Source: Lachnospiraceae bacterium UBA7050 (GTDB lineage Bacteria > Bacillota > Clostridia > Lachnospirales > Lachnospiraceae). From it: a stretch of 31,434 nt of DNA. The notes beneath the pieces are model-generated. The model was not told the origin of the DNA and ran no database searches. It saw only the letters and a program-made list of their open reading frames with translations. Positions 23,688 through 31,434 of this stretch are shown in pieces (the stretch's first letter is position 1; each line of letters starts with the position of its first letter). Position numbers and translations under genes: made by a program. The DNA lies in the NCBI GenBank assembly GCA_002493905.1, contig DLAJ01000018.1:11141-42574 (forward strand), written 5' to 3'.

Positions 23688-25058
23688 ATGTATTCGCTGC
23701 TGTTGATTGTTATTTATCTTGCATTTATCAGCTTAGGGCTGCCGGATTCTCTGCTTGGTTCCGCATGGCCTACAATGGGCGCCGATCTTCAGGTGCCGAT
23801 GTCCTATGCGGGGATTGTCAGTATGATCATTTCCGCGGGGACTGTCGTGTCGGGCTTAATGTCGGATCGTCTGACCAGGCGGTTTGGCGCCGGGCTTGTG
23901 ACTGCGGTCAGCGTCCTGCTTACAGCGGCCGCGCTTTTTGGATTTTCTGTATCGGGTTCCTTTTGGCTGTTATGTGTACTGGCAGTACCTTATGGGCTCG
24001 GCGCGGGGGCAGTTGACGCCGCGCTGAACAATTATGTGGCGCTGCATTATGCGTCCAGACATATGAGCTGGCTGCATTGCTTTTGGGGAATCGGCACGAT
24101 GATCAGTCCTTATATCATGGGTGCGTGCTTAACGCACGGGCTTGGATGGCACAGCGGATACCGGATTGTGTCTTTTATGCAGATCGGTCTGACGGTCATT
24201 TTATTTTTCAGCCTTCCATTATGGAAAAAAAGGACATCTGCGGCGGGAATGAAAGCAGGAAATACGGATGAAGGCGCAAGCAGACTGGGAGCTGAGAACA
24301 CGGATAAAGGCGCAGGCAGAGAGGAAGCCGGGGACGCGGATGAAGGTGGAAGCAGACTGGAAGCTGTGGAGGCGGATGAAGGCGCAAGCAGACTGGGAGC
24401 TGTGGAGGCGGATAAAGCCGGAAGCGGGATTGAGATCGGAAATGCAGAGAATGCGGGTGGCTGCGGCAGGGCGCTTACGCTGCGGGAAGCCGTGCGGATA
24501 CGGGGAGTGAAGCTGGTGCTCATTGTCTTTTTTTCTTATTGTGCGATGGAGACGACGGCGGGATTATGGGCGAGCAGCTATCTCGTGACATGGCGGCATA
24601 TCTCTCCTGAAACCGCGGCGCGGTTTGCTTCGCTGTTCTATATTGGAATTACATTCGGAAGGTTTGTGAGCGGTTTTTTTGCGGACAGGCTGGGAGACAG
24701 GCGGCTGATCCGTCTGGGAAGTATCGTTATTCTGTTTGGGATCGCAATGGTGGCGCTGCCGCTTGGGACGGATGTAATGGCGCTTGCCGGGCTCATGGTC
24801 ATCGGGCTTGGATGTGCGCCTGTGTATCCGGCGGTCATCCACGCGACGCCAGCCAATTTCGGAAAAGAAAATTCGCAGGCCATCATCGGTATCCAGATGG
24901 CGAGCGCTTACGTCGGAACGACGTTCATGCCGCCGGTGTTCGGGCTGATCGCACAGCATATCAGCATTGCCTTTTATCCGGCATTTTTGCTCGTGTTTGT
25001 GCTCCTCATGCTTGCAATGTCGGAGTATATGAACCGGAAGCTTGACAGGGCGGTGTAA
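23688..25058 (+). CDS. MFS transporter with a tandem-repeat central loop
   Basis: This 456-residue protein is preceded by GGAGG. Twelve hydrophobic segments are seen, six on each side of a long hydrophilic loop. The N-terminal LGLPDSLLGSAWPTM and GLMSDRLTRRFG (loop 2-3 motif, G-x-x-x-D-R) are typical of major facilitator proteins. The C-terminal half has FGRFVSGFFADRLGDRR, the matching motif. The central cytosolic loop, about residues 184-260, carries five 12-residue repeats like ADEGASRLGAVE. Substrate unknown: the family contains sugar and drug exporters. It is the first gene inside the addB-addA gap. Confidence 0.88.
   Translation: MYSLLLIVIYLAFISLGLPDSLLGSAWPTMGADLQVPMSYAGIVSMIISAGTVVSGLMSDRLTRRFGAGLVTAVSVLLTAAALFGFSVSGSFWLLCVLAVPYGLGAGAVDAALNNYVALHYASRHMSWLHCFWGIGTMISPYIMGACLTHGLGWHSGYRIVSFMQIGLTVILFFSLPLWKKRTSAAGMKAGNTDEGASRLGAENTDKGAGREEAGDADEGGSRLEAVEADEGASRLGAVEADKAGSGIEIGNAENAGGCGRALTLREAVRIRGVKLVLIVFFSYCAMETTAGLWASSYLVTWRHISPETAARFASLFYIGITFGRFVSGFFADRLGDRRLIRLGSIVILFGIAMVALPLGTDVMALAGLMVIGLGCAPVYPAVIHATPANFGKENSQAIIGIQMASAYVGTTFMPPVFGLIAQHISIAFYPAFLLVFVLLMLAMSEYMNRKLDRAV
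24264..24443 (+). repeat. Five 36-bp in-frame tandem repeats in the MFS gene
   Basis: Units at 24264-24299, 24300-24335, 24336-24371, 24372-24407 and 24408-24443 begin RCGGATRAAG and encode T/A-D-E/K-G-A-S-R-L-G-A-x-x. Copies 3 and 4 are the most similar; the last is diverged. The repeat lies in the loop between the two halves of the transporter and is rich in Glu, Gly and Ala. Confidence 0.9.
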
Positions 25059-25064
25059 GGAGCC

Positions 25065-25117
25065 GCTCTTTTAAGAAAAGTGCCGTTGGTTATAGCTTCT
25101 GGCACTTTTATAAGAGC
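25065..25117 (+). terminator. Terminator after the MFS gene
   Basis: GCTCTT...AAAAGTGCC pairs with GGCACTTTT...AAGAGC with small internal loops. The T stretch in the right arm and the position seven bases after the stop suggest a terminator. Confidence 0.6.
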
Positions 25118-25187
25118 AAATTGATATAGCAGTGATCGTGTGCCACAATCGGTTCGATGAAATCGGAATTTGGCGGAGAAAATCAAT

Positions 25188-25721
25188 ATGAAAATGGTGT
25201 TTCCAACTATAGCTTATAAAAGCAAAGCAATTGAGTATATAAATGAATTTTATACATATGGTTCTGAGATTAACGGAAGCGGCAGCTTGGATAGGTATTT
25301 GAGGGAATCGACTTATGAAGAGTGGCTCAATAAAAATTTAGGAGCCATTGATATAGCAAATATCCCCGAAGGTAAAGTACCTGGGCTTACATATTTTTAT
25401 ATAAGGGAATCAGACGACAAAATCGTCGGCATGGTAAACATTCGGTTGGCATTAAATGACTTTTTAGAAAGAGAAGGCGGACATATCGGCTATTCAGTCA
25501 GACCGACCGAACGCAAAAAGCACTATGCGACTTCTATGCTCAAAGACGCCTTGCAGGTTTGCAGGATAATCGGAATCAAGAATGTCATCGTTACCTGCGA
25601 CAAAGCCAATATTGGTTCTGCAAGTGTTATCAAGAATTGCAATGGAGAACTTGACGCGGAATTCTATAGTGATACTTATGGCGAGACCATACAAAGATAT
25701 GTTATCAAATTGAAAGATTAA
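25188..25721 (+). CDS. GNAT-family acetyltransferase
   Basis: The protein has 177 residues; ATG 25188 follows GGCGGAG at nine bases. A TTG at 25170 would only add six residues. The core has YFYIRESDDKIVGMVNIRLA (beta hairpin), GGHIGYSVRPTERKKHYATSM with an R-x-x-x-Y-A acetyl-CoA loop, and NVIVTCDKANIGSASVIKN for the end of the fold. It resembles YkkB/RimJ-type acetyltransferases acting on small molecules or proteins; the substrate is unknown. The gene is AT-rich compared with addB. Confidence 0.85.
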   Translation: MKMVFPTIAYKSKAIEYINEFYTYGSEINGSGSLDRYLRESTYEEWLNKNLGAIDIANIPEGKVPGLTYFYIRESDDKIVGMVNIRLALNDFLEREGGHIGYSVRPTERKKHYATSMLKDALQVCRIIGIKNVIVTCDKANIGSASVIKNCNGELDAEFYSDTYGETIQRYVIKLKD

Positions 25722-25856
25722 TGAATCGTGATATTTATATTGCTAAATTTCGGCTAGTAAGTTGAACAACTTTGGATTTATTGAAAGAGAGAGAAGTTTG
25801 AAAGTTCCTTTCAAACTACTTATTGGTGCAATAGCGCAGGCATCTGCCGTATAAAT

Positions 25857-26099
25857 ATGAAAACAAATTTAATTATAGTGGAGGGACTTCCGGGCGGTGG
25901 AAAAAGTACAACAGCCGCGATGATTGCTGATGAACTGAGTAAAAAGGGAAAAAGGTTATTTGTGTTGATGAGGGAAATCAGGAACACCCGGCTGATTATG
26001 CTGATTATGATTTCCCTGATTTTGAAACAGAGAGGAGGCAATATCAATGGATTTTATCAGAACGGACGGTAAGAATCAGGATTTTATAGAAAATTGCAG
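25857..26099 (+). pseudogene. Frameshifted P-loop kinase remnant
   Basis: The first 35 codons encode MKTNLIIVEGLPGGGKSTTA with a Walker A motif and continue to KKGKRLF. The frame then degrades. From about 25959 a different frame continues sensibly: VDEGNQEHPADYADYDFPDF, which matches the D/EGNxxHPADY segment expected in this kinase type. So a single-base shift near 25950-25960 broke the gene, and the C-terminal part is missing because the next acetyltransferase starts inside it. The stretch 25722-25856 ahead of it is AT-rich, without a gene. Confidence 0.7.
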
Positions 26100-26499
26100 A
26101 CTACTCGATATGGATCTGGACAGACGTGTCGGGAAGGTGGTCAAAAGGGAGAAGTACACGAAATATAACCAGCTGGACGAGATACGCGAAGCAATTGTTG
26201 TGTATGATGGTAAAAAAGCGGCCGGAGGCGGCGCAATCAGAAGATATGATGACAAAAATGTGGAATTGAAGAGAGTGTTTGTGCATCCGGAATATCAGGG
26301 ACAGGGCATAGGGAGCCGCCTTGTTTCCATGTTAATGGAATGGGCGGTGGAATTAGGTTATGAAAGAATGATTCTGGAAACCGGAGAGCTGTTGGCGGAA
26401 TCCTGCGCCGTATATAGAAAGCTTGGCTTTGAAGTAATCCCCAATTATGGACCTTATGTGAATATGCCGGAATCATTGTGTATGGCAAAGGAGCTGTAA
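26047..26499 (+). CDS. GNAT-family acetyltransferase
   Basis: The 150-residue protein starts at ATG 26047 eight bases after GAGGAGG (26032-26038). Motif A is clear: VELKRVFVHPEYQGQGIGSRLVSML, with the Q-G-Q-G-I-G acetyl-CoA loop, followed by ERMILETGELLAESCAVYRKLGFEVI. The N-terminal strand includes AIVVYDGKKAAGGGAIR. The reading frame and its ribosome-binding site lie within the remains of the frameshifted kinase. The substrate is unknown. Confidence 0.88.
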   Translation: MDFIRTDGKNQDFIENCRLLDMDLDRRVGKVVKREKYTKYNQLDEIREAIVVYDGKKAAGGGAIRRYDDKNVELKRVFVHPEYQGQGIGSRLVSMLMEWAVELGYERMILETGELLAESCAVYRKLGFEVIPNYGPYVNMPESLCMAKEL

Positions 26500-26505
26500 A
26501 GAAGA

Positions 26506-27117
26506 ATGGGAACGGGGATTGCAATTTTGGGGTTAAACGGTGCGGGAAAATCGGCGCTTGCGCACAGGCTTGCAAAAGATACCGGTTTTTATGAAATGGA
26601 TGTGGAGGACTATTATTTTCCAGAGCAGCAAAGTTCACGAAAAATGGCGTTGGAAGAGCAGTTTGACATGCCATGTGAACACTTGGGGGAACTGCCCTTT
26701 TCCGTGCCGAGAGAAAAGGCAGAAGTAGAAAGGGCAATCGCAGATGATATTCTTCTTCATCCGGATTTTATTTTGGCGGGAGTTACGATGAACTGGCACA
26801 GGGAGATTCTTGCGAAGATCAATGCAGCGTTTGTCGTGAAAACTCCTGTTGACGAAAGAATAAGGAGAATCAGGCAGAGGGAGGAAGCGCGTTTCGGTCC
26901 GCGGGTGCTGGAAGGCGGCGATATGTATGAGCAGCAGAAGGACTTTCGTGGTATCGCAGCAGACCGCGATGAATCGCGCATCAGCGAAAGCATAGGCAGA
27001 CTGGCGTGTCCGGTGACGGTACTGGATGGAACAAGACCAGTTTCGGAGAATGTGGCTGAGATACGGAAAGCCATAGATCAGATTTGGAGCATGGGAGGAA
27101 AGAATCATGTTATGTGA
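26506..27117 (+). CDS. P-loop ATPase/kinase (adenylate-kinase-like fold)
   Basis: This 203-residue protein has Walker A GLNGAGKSALAHRLAK at about residues 8-23. Further elements are MDVEDYYFPE (acidic region for substrate/Mg), VKTPVDERIRRIRQREEARFG with the arginines of a lid, and LDGTRPVSENVAEIRKAI at the C-terminus. This is the layout of small-molecule kinases of the AAA_18/shikimate-kinase-like type. It begins six bases after the acetyltransferase stop, so the genes are cotranscribed. The substrate is unknown. Confidence 0.8.
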   Translation: MGTGIAILGLNGAGKSALAHRLAKDTGFYEMDVEDYYFPEQQSSRKMALEEQFDMPCEHLGELPFSVPREKAEVERAIADDILLHPDFILAGVTMNWHREILAKINAAFVVKTPVDERIRRIRQREEARFGPRVLEGGDMYEQQKDFRGIAADRDESRISESIGRLACPVTVLDGTRPVSENVAEIRKAIDQIWSMGGKNHVM

Positions 27118-27622
27118 CGATATCAGATATTTAACAAAAAGGGCATTATGGGAGACGGAAAATTTGATGAAATGTATTCCGGATGAACTGTGGAACAAGC
27201 GCTATGATGAGATTCCTATGTGGAAATATGTGTACCACATGCTGTATTCCATGGACCGGTGGTATATCAATCCGTGCGACCCATCCTATCAGAATCCCGA
27301 ATTTCATACAGGAACGCTGGCAGACTTAAATGTGGTTCCCGGTGATGAAGTAATAGAAAGAGATCAGTTGGAAGCTTATTTTGGACGGATTCGGGATAAA
27401 ATACAAAATTACATTGCAGTGTTAGAGGACGCGGACCTTTCCAGACAGCCGGACGGTTGTGACAGAAGCAGATTCTGTCTGATTTTAGGGCAGTTCAGGC
27501 ATTGGCACCGTCATATGGGGGTTATTTACGGTTTTATCATAGAGGATACGGGAAAGTGGCCGTATGTGCTGAATATGAACGGGAAATATCCAAAGGAGCC
27601 GATGCCGAATTATTTTTTATGA
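27107..27622 (+). CDS. DinB-superfamily protein
   Basis: This 171-residue protein overlaps the preceding gene by 11 bases. It is mostly helical with the DinB/YfiT four-helix pattern: a metal-binding-type His in WKYVYHMLYSMDRWY near the N-terminal third and a pair in LGQFRHWHRHMGVIYGFI near the C-terminus. DinB proteins are metal-dependent and include thiol transferases; the cellular role is unknown. The overlap suggests translational coupling with the kinase. Confidence 0.75.
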   Translation: MLCDDIRYLTKRALWETENLMKCIPDELWNKRYDEIPMWKYVYHMLYSMDRWYINPCDPSYQNPEFHTGTLADLNVVPGDEVIERDQLEAYFGRIRDKIQNYIAVLEDADLSRQPDGCDRSRFCLILGQFRHWHRHMGVIYGFIIEDTGKWPYVLNMNGKYPKEPMPNYFL

Positions 27623-27679
27623 CGGGGAGGGTGCAGAGAGATTTATATGACAAAAATTTTATGAATGGGAGGATTCATT

Positions 27680-28033
27680 ATGAATAAGACAATAATAACC
27701 GTTTTATTGTGGGGGCTTATGTTGTTTGGATTAGCAGGCTGTAAAGAAACAAATAAATCTGCTCATATAAATGTTACTTTATATGAGCATACCGACCGTA
27801 TAGAGGTTAAAGTTGGAGAGACATTCACGTATTCTTTATTGGGTAATGAATATGAGTTTGAAGTAACGGATATCACAGAGGAAGAAATTAGTATTGAGGT
27901 AGATCAATATGGACTGACAAATTCCAGTAGTTTAATTTCAGAAGATAATCAATTTATTATCGAAAAAGGGAAAAAATTAGAATTACATACTCAGACCACT
28001 GACTATCAGGAATCTATTATCTTTGAATATTAG
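27680..28033 (+). CDS. Small lipoprotein
   Basis: This 117-residue protein starts at ATG 27680 after GGGAGG. The signal region MNKTIITVLLWGLMLFGLAG is followed by Cys21 (lipobox LAGC). The mature domain is beta-rich and acidic (VEVKVGETFTYSLLG-like and EFEVTDITEEEISIEV), with no recognisable family. It is AT-rich relative to the flanking core genes. Probable lipid anchoring is well supported, function is not. Confidence 0.75.
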   Translation: MNKTIITVLLWGLMLFGLAGCKETNKSAHINVTLYEHTDRIEVKVGETFTYSLLGNEYEFEVTDITEEEISIEVDQYGLTNSSSLISEDNQFIIEKGKKLELHTQTTDYQESIIFEY

Positions 28034-28045
28034 AAATCCTACCCT

Positions 28046-28969
28046 TTATTTTCTCAGATTTGTCTTTTTGCCCATAAAGTAATAGGTGCTGATTTCATAT
28101 CCTGCGGCCCCGTACATTTTATCGAGCCCGGTATAAGTATAGCTTAAGGCAGCCTTTGAAAGACCAATATCCTTCAGATATTTTGTCCCTAATCTGACTA
28201 AAGTTGTCCCAATTCCATGATGGGACTCCTGAAAAGATACACAAGTACATCCAACACTTCCTAAATCCGTTCCTTCCGTTTCGGCAGACACGATTAAGGC
28301 GCCGACAATGGTATTATTTTTGACAGCGGCTAACACTTTTTGCCTATGGTTTGTTTCGTACAGATCCGGATTTTTATAATAGACTGAAAATTTTTCATCC
28401 TGATACTGGCAGGCATCATCAGCGCACGCAAGGATTCCTTCCAAATCATTGATCATGGCCCATCGATATGTAATGCCGTTTATTGTATCGCCGATAGCTT
28501 CGTTAAGGTCTTCAAATTGATTCAAAGACATTTTCATGTCAAAACAATTACATGTTTTCCAGGAATGTTCATATCCGCGTTTTTCAAAAAAAGTGGATGC
28601 CTGATCATTTACTTTCGGACATAAATTTTCATGGACGCTTTCTGCATATTTTTTACTGGTTGGAACTCCCGGCATTAAATAATCGGATCCAACGCCTAAA
28701 ACGGCATTGTCGTAACCGCTGCCCAGGATTGTCTCTTCACACTGTTTTAGCAATTCTGAGCCAATTCCGCGATTTCTGTATTTTTCATCGACAACCAGAA
28801 GGAGTATGGTGTTTTTATGAACAATTGCACATCCGATTAATTCGTTATGGGAGTCTCTCTTTTCAAAGATTGTGTTCTCCGCATTGTTTATAATATCAAT
28901 GGCAGTTTTTTCTTCCCGGTTTACGAACGGGAAAATACTTGTAAACATATGATAAATTTCATGAGTCAT
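28046..28969 (-). CDS. Tandem-GNAT acetyltransferase
   Basis: This 307-residue protein has two GNAT domains. The N-terminal one has LLLVVDEKYRNRGIGSELLKQCEE with the R-x-x-G-I-G acetyl-CoA loop, then FFEKRGYEHSW. The C-terminal one has GALIVSAETEG, CVSFQESHHGIGTTLVRLGTKYL (loop H-H-G-I-G) and MYGAAGYEI. Two-domain GNATs such as mycothiol synthase acetylate small molecules, but no specific substrate is suggested. It is convergent with the lipoprotein, only 12 bases apart. No strong ribosome-binding site is seen near the start, so the start is less certain. Confidence 0.85.
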   Translation of the reverse strand: MTHEIYHMFTSIFPFVNREEKTAIDIINNAENTIFEKRDSHNELIGCAIVHKNTILLLVVDEKYRNRGIGSELLKQCEETILGSGYDNAVLGVGSDYLMPGVPTSKKYAESVHENLCPKVNDQASTFFEKRGYEHSWKTCNCFDMKMSLNQFEDLNEAIGDTINGITYRWAMINDLEGILACADDACQYQDEKFSVYYKNPDLYETNHRQKVLAAVKNNTIVGALIVSAETEGTDLGSVGCTCVSFQESHHGIGTTLVRLGTKYLKDIGLSKAALSYTYTGLDKMYGAAGYEISTYYFMGKKTNLRK

Positions 28970-29300
28970 ATTGGCTGCTTCTTTCCTTGTATCAGTTTGA
29001 AATGAAATACGGATTTTCTGACAGAAATTATAACGGGCGGATGCCTGATTGTCAACGCGTATGGAGGAAGAAAGAAGCGGTCAAAAGCATTGTAATCAGT
29101 TCGCACATACCGCCTGTAATATGTTATACTATATACAATCTTATGCCGGAGGAGGAATTACCGGGGGTGACGGAATATGTTTATTATATCATGGGGATGG
29201 AAGTCGGATCGGGAATAAGAGATTGAGTATCGTTTCGGAAATAAAAATAGGAGCCGCTTTATGGGCGGCATTAGATTGAAAAAGGCAGGATGAAAAAGCA
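28970..29300. other. Intergenic region before addA
   Basis: This stretch has no convincing gene. It holds an extended -10 box (TG at 29122-29123, TATACT at 29125-29130) and a CGGAGGAGG at 29147-29155 followed only by very short frames, including a 19-codon GTG frame at 29167-29226 encoding VTEYVYYIMGMEVGSGIRD. The promoter could drive addA. Confidence 0.4.
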
Positions 29301-31434
29301 ATGCAGTACACGAAGGAGCAGAAAGACGCAATTGAACTTCATAACAGGAATCTTCTCGTGGCGGCCGCCGCCGGGTCGGGCAAGACTGCGGTGCTTGTGG
29401 AGCGTATCCTGAACAGGATTACGGACGGCGAAAAACCTGCGGATATCGACCGTCTGCTTGTTGTGACGTTCACAAAGGCGGCGGCGTCCGAAATGCGGGA
29501 GCGCATCGGGCTTTTGCTGGAAGCGCGTTTGAGGGAGACACCTGAAAATGAGCATCTTCAAAAACAGTCGGCGCTTCTGCACAATGCCAAGATTATGACG
29601 ATTGACAGTTTCTGCCAGTCCGTGCTGCGCAATCATTTTGAACTGGCGGATTTAGACCCGGCGTTCCGTGTGGCAGATGAGAATGAAATCCGCCTGATCA
29701 GGGAAGATATTTTGGAAGAATTGCTGGAAGAACGTTTTGCCGGGGGCAGCGCAGATTTTTTACTGTTTGCGGACGCGTATCAGGGTAAAGGACGGGACGG
29801 CAGCATAGAGAGCAGTATTCTGAATCTGTATGCCTATGCTTCCGGCTTCCCGTGGCCGGAGGATTATCTTGCGCTCTGCGCGGCAAATTATGAGGTGGAG
29901 ACGCCGGAGCAGCTGGAACAAACACCGTGGGTGCGTGAACTGCTGAATGAAACTCGTGAAAGGCTGGGCGAGCTTGCCGATCACATCCATGCGGCGAGGG
30001 CGGTATGCAGGGAGCCGGACGGGCCTGCCGCCTATGAAAAAGCGCTGACATCGGATGAGGAAGCCATTGCCGCGCTTCAGAGGGAGACAACCTATGATGG
30101 TTTCCATAAGGCGTTCAGGGAAGTAAAGAAGGAAGCGCTTGCCCGCATCAAAAGCGGAAGCTGTGACGACAGCAAAAAGCAGCGCGTCATGAATATACGC
30201 AAAAAAGTTTATACGGAGCTGGATAAGATGATGACACAGGATTTTGTTCTGTCTGCCTCTCAGCTCTGCGAGCTGCTTTTGGCGTGTCGTCCCGCTGTGG
30301 AGACGCTGGTGGAACTTGTGCGGGAATTTGGTGTCCGTTTCCGGGCGAGAAAGCGGGAACTTAATATTGTTGATTTTTCTGATCTGGAACATGAAACGCT
30401 GCATCTTTTTTTAGAGAAAAAAGAAGATGGCTGTCTTGTGCCGACCCAGACGGCGCTTGCGTATCGTGAAGAGTTCGAAGAAATTTTAATAGATGAGTAT
30501 CAGGACAGCAATATGGTGCAGGAGCTGCTGCTTTCCAGTATTTCCAAAGAGGACGAAGGAAGTCCGAACCGGTTTATGGTGGGAGACGTCAAGCAGAGCA
30601 TTTACCGGTTCCGTCTCGCAAAGCCGGAGATTTTTTTGGAGAAATACGCGCATTATACGGCGGAAGACAGCATGTATCAGCGCATTGACCTGCATCAGAA
30701 TTTCCGGAGCAGAAAAGAAGTGCTTTCCTGTGTGAATGAAATCTGCGGGCGTTTGATGCGGCGCGAGATCGGGCATATCGTGTATGATGATGCGGCGGCG
30801 CTTTATCCGGGCGCACAATTTCCTGAATATGATACGCAGGGCGTACGCGCTGCGCAGACGGAAGGAGAGGCGGAGAGTGTCAGCGCCGGGCTGCCGGATT
30901 ACCGTGCAGAGATTCTTCTTTCAGACGCGCAGCCAGAGTCTAAAAAGGAGCAGCGCATGGAGCAGGAAGCGCGGATGACTGCACTCCGTATCCGGGAACT
31001 TGTGGGGAATATGATGGTGACAGACCGGCGCGTGAATGCGCGGGGAGAGACGGAGGAATATCTGCGCCCGGCGACGTATCGGGACATTGTTATTTTACTG
31101 CGTACAAGCGGCGAATGGTTTGATACCTACCGCAGAGTGCTGGAGCGGGAGGGCATTCCGGTTTATGTGTCTACAAGGAGCGGGTATTTTGCGGCTTCTG
31201 AGATTCAGACTATCTTTCATTATCTGAATATTTTGGACAATCCCAGACAGGACATTCCGATGTATGGCGTACTGCATTCGCCATTCGGCGGCTTTACGGA
31301 GGAAGAGATTGCGTATCTTCGCACAAGCGGGGACGAAAGCTGTCTGTATGAGAGCTTAAAGCGGGCGGCAGGAGAGGAAGAACGTACGGGGCAGACCATA
31401 GAGAAAGCAAAAGAACGTGCAGGGCAGGCCATAG
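29301..31434 (+). CDS. addA: AddA, ATP-dependent helicase/nuclease subunit A (partial, runs off the window)
   Basis: About 711 codons of the N-terminal helicase part are present. They show the Q-motif YTKEQKDAI, Walker A (VAAAAGSGKTAVL), motif Ia (VTFTKAAASEMRERI), Walker B (LIDEYQDSN), motif III (VGDVKQSIYRFRLAKPEIF), motif IV-like DLHQNFRSRKEVL, and REGIPVYVSTRSGYF. The C-terminal nuclease domain lies outside. AddA unwinds DNA and cuts one strand; it acts with AddB. The start at 29301 is chosen because TKEQKDAI follows directly; its ribosome-binding site is weak (GGCAGGA). The separation from addB is unusual. Confidence 0.95.
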   Translation, partial: MQYTKEQKDAIELHNRNLLVAAAAGSGKTAVLVERILNRITDGEKPADIDRLLVVTFTKAAASEMRERIGLLLEARLRETPENEHLQKQSALLHNAKIMTIDSFCQSVLRNHFELADLDPAFRVADENEIRLIREDILEELLEERFAGGSADFLLFADAYQGKGRDGSIESSILNLYAYASGFPWPEDYLALCAANYEVETPEQLEQTPWVRELLNETRERLGELADHIHAARAVCREPDGPAAYEKALTSDEEAIAALQRETTYDGFHKAFREVKKEALARIKSGSCDDSKKQRVMNIRKKVYTELDKMMTQDFVLSASQLCELLLACRPAVETLVELVREFGVRFRARKRELNIVDFSDLEHETLHLFLEKKEDGCLVPTQTALAYREEFEEILIDEYQDSNMVQELLLSSISKEDEGSPNRFMVGDVKQSIYRFRLAKPEIFLEKYAHYTAEDSMYQRIDLHQNFRSRKEVLSCVNEICGRLMRREIGHIVYDDAAALYPGAQFPEYDTQGVRAAQTEGEAESVSAGLPDYRAEILLSDAQPESKKEQRMEQEARMTALRIRELVGNMMVTDRRVNARGETEEYLRPATYRDIVILLRTSGEWFDTYRRVLEREGIPVYVSTRSGYFAASEIQTIFHYLNILDNPRQDIPMYGVLHSPFGGFTEEEIAYLRTSGDESCLYESLKRAAGEEERTGQTIEKAKERAGQAI

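Noticed and set aside
24264..24443. Non-coding satellite or CRISPR array
   Set aside because: The units are multiples of three, contain no stop codons and sit inside the MFS gene in the correct frame, so they are coding repeats.
28987..29226. 79-codon frame before addA
   Set aside because: Low-complexity translation without family or ribosome-binding site; a promoter and a Shine-Dalgarno-like sequence lie within it, so it is more likely intergenic.

Overview
The window looks like chromosomal DNA of a low-to-mid GC Gram-positive anaerobe of the Clostridia, most likely Lachnospiraceae. This rests on Gram-positive Shine-Dalgarno sequences (AGGAGG) at nearly every gene, an AddAB recombination nuclease, an archaeal-type aspartyl-tRNA synthetase, a ComFB-like protein and several lipoproteins. 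No tRNA, rRNA, CRISPR array or intact insertion sequence was seen. The assignment is an inference from gene content, not from a marker gene.

Layout. Positions 1-1400 hold a degenerate open frame, a repeat-bearing lipoprotein and a small acetyltransferase remnant. Positions 1534-3580 carry a YunG-like protein, a secreted His/Cys-rich small protein and a small kinase-fold protein. Positions 3777-5791 are an ECF sigma factor with its membrane partner, closed by a strong terminator. Positions 6026-6752 (minus strand) are a nucleotidyltransferase/HEPN toxin-antitoxin pair. A Cu/Zn superoxide dismutase (minus) and a HAD phosphatase (plus) diverge from a region with three tandem palindromes. Positions 8448-12882 form a two-component system followed by a large lipoprotein built from three related modules; the lipoprotein's ribosome-binding site lies in one arm of a long inverted repeat. 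Small genes follow: a hypothetical protein, an ABM-fold monooxygenase, a ComFB-like protein and a small secreted or anchored protein.

Positions 14689-16485 hold the most interesting element. A consensus promoter drives a roughly 300-nt structured leader with a 15-residue leader peptide containing three consecutive Asp codons, mutually exclusive hairpins and an intrinsic terminator, all upstream of an aspartyl-tRNA synthetase gene. This resembles ribosome-mediated attenuation rather than the T-box control usual in Firmicutes. After a DUF4258/YgiT-type toxin-antitoxin pair (minus), positions 17440-20052 encode a single reading frame joining a flippase/LPG-synthase-like membrane domain to a GH13 alpha-glucosidase, followed by addB.

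The normally adjacent addA begins only at 29301 and runs off the window. The roughly 5.8 kb between addB and addA holds an MFS transporter with a 12-residue tandem repeat, three acetyltransferases, a frameshifted P-loop kinase, an intact P-loop kinase, a DinB-like protein and a small lipoprotein, which looks like an accessory insertion. A recurring theme is short tandem repeats, either in frame inside proteins or just ahead of ribosome-binding sites.
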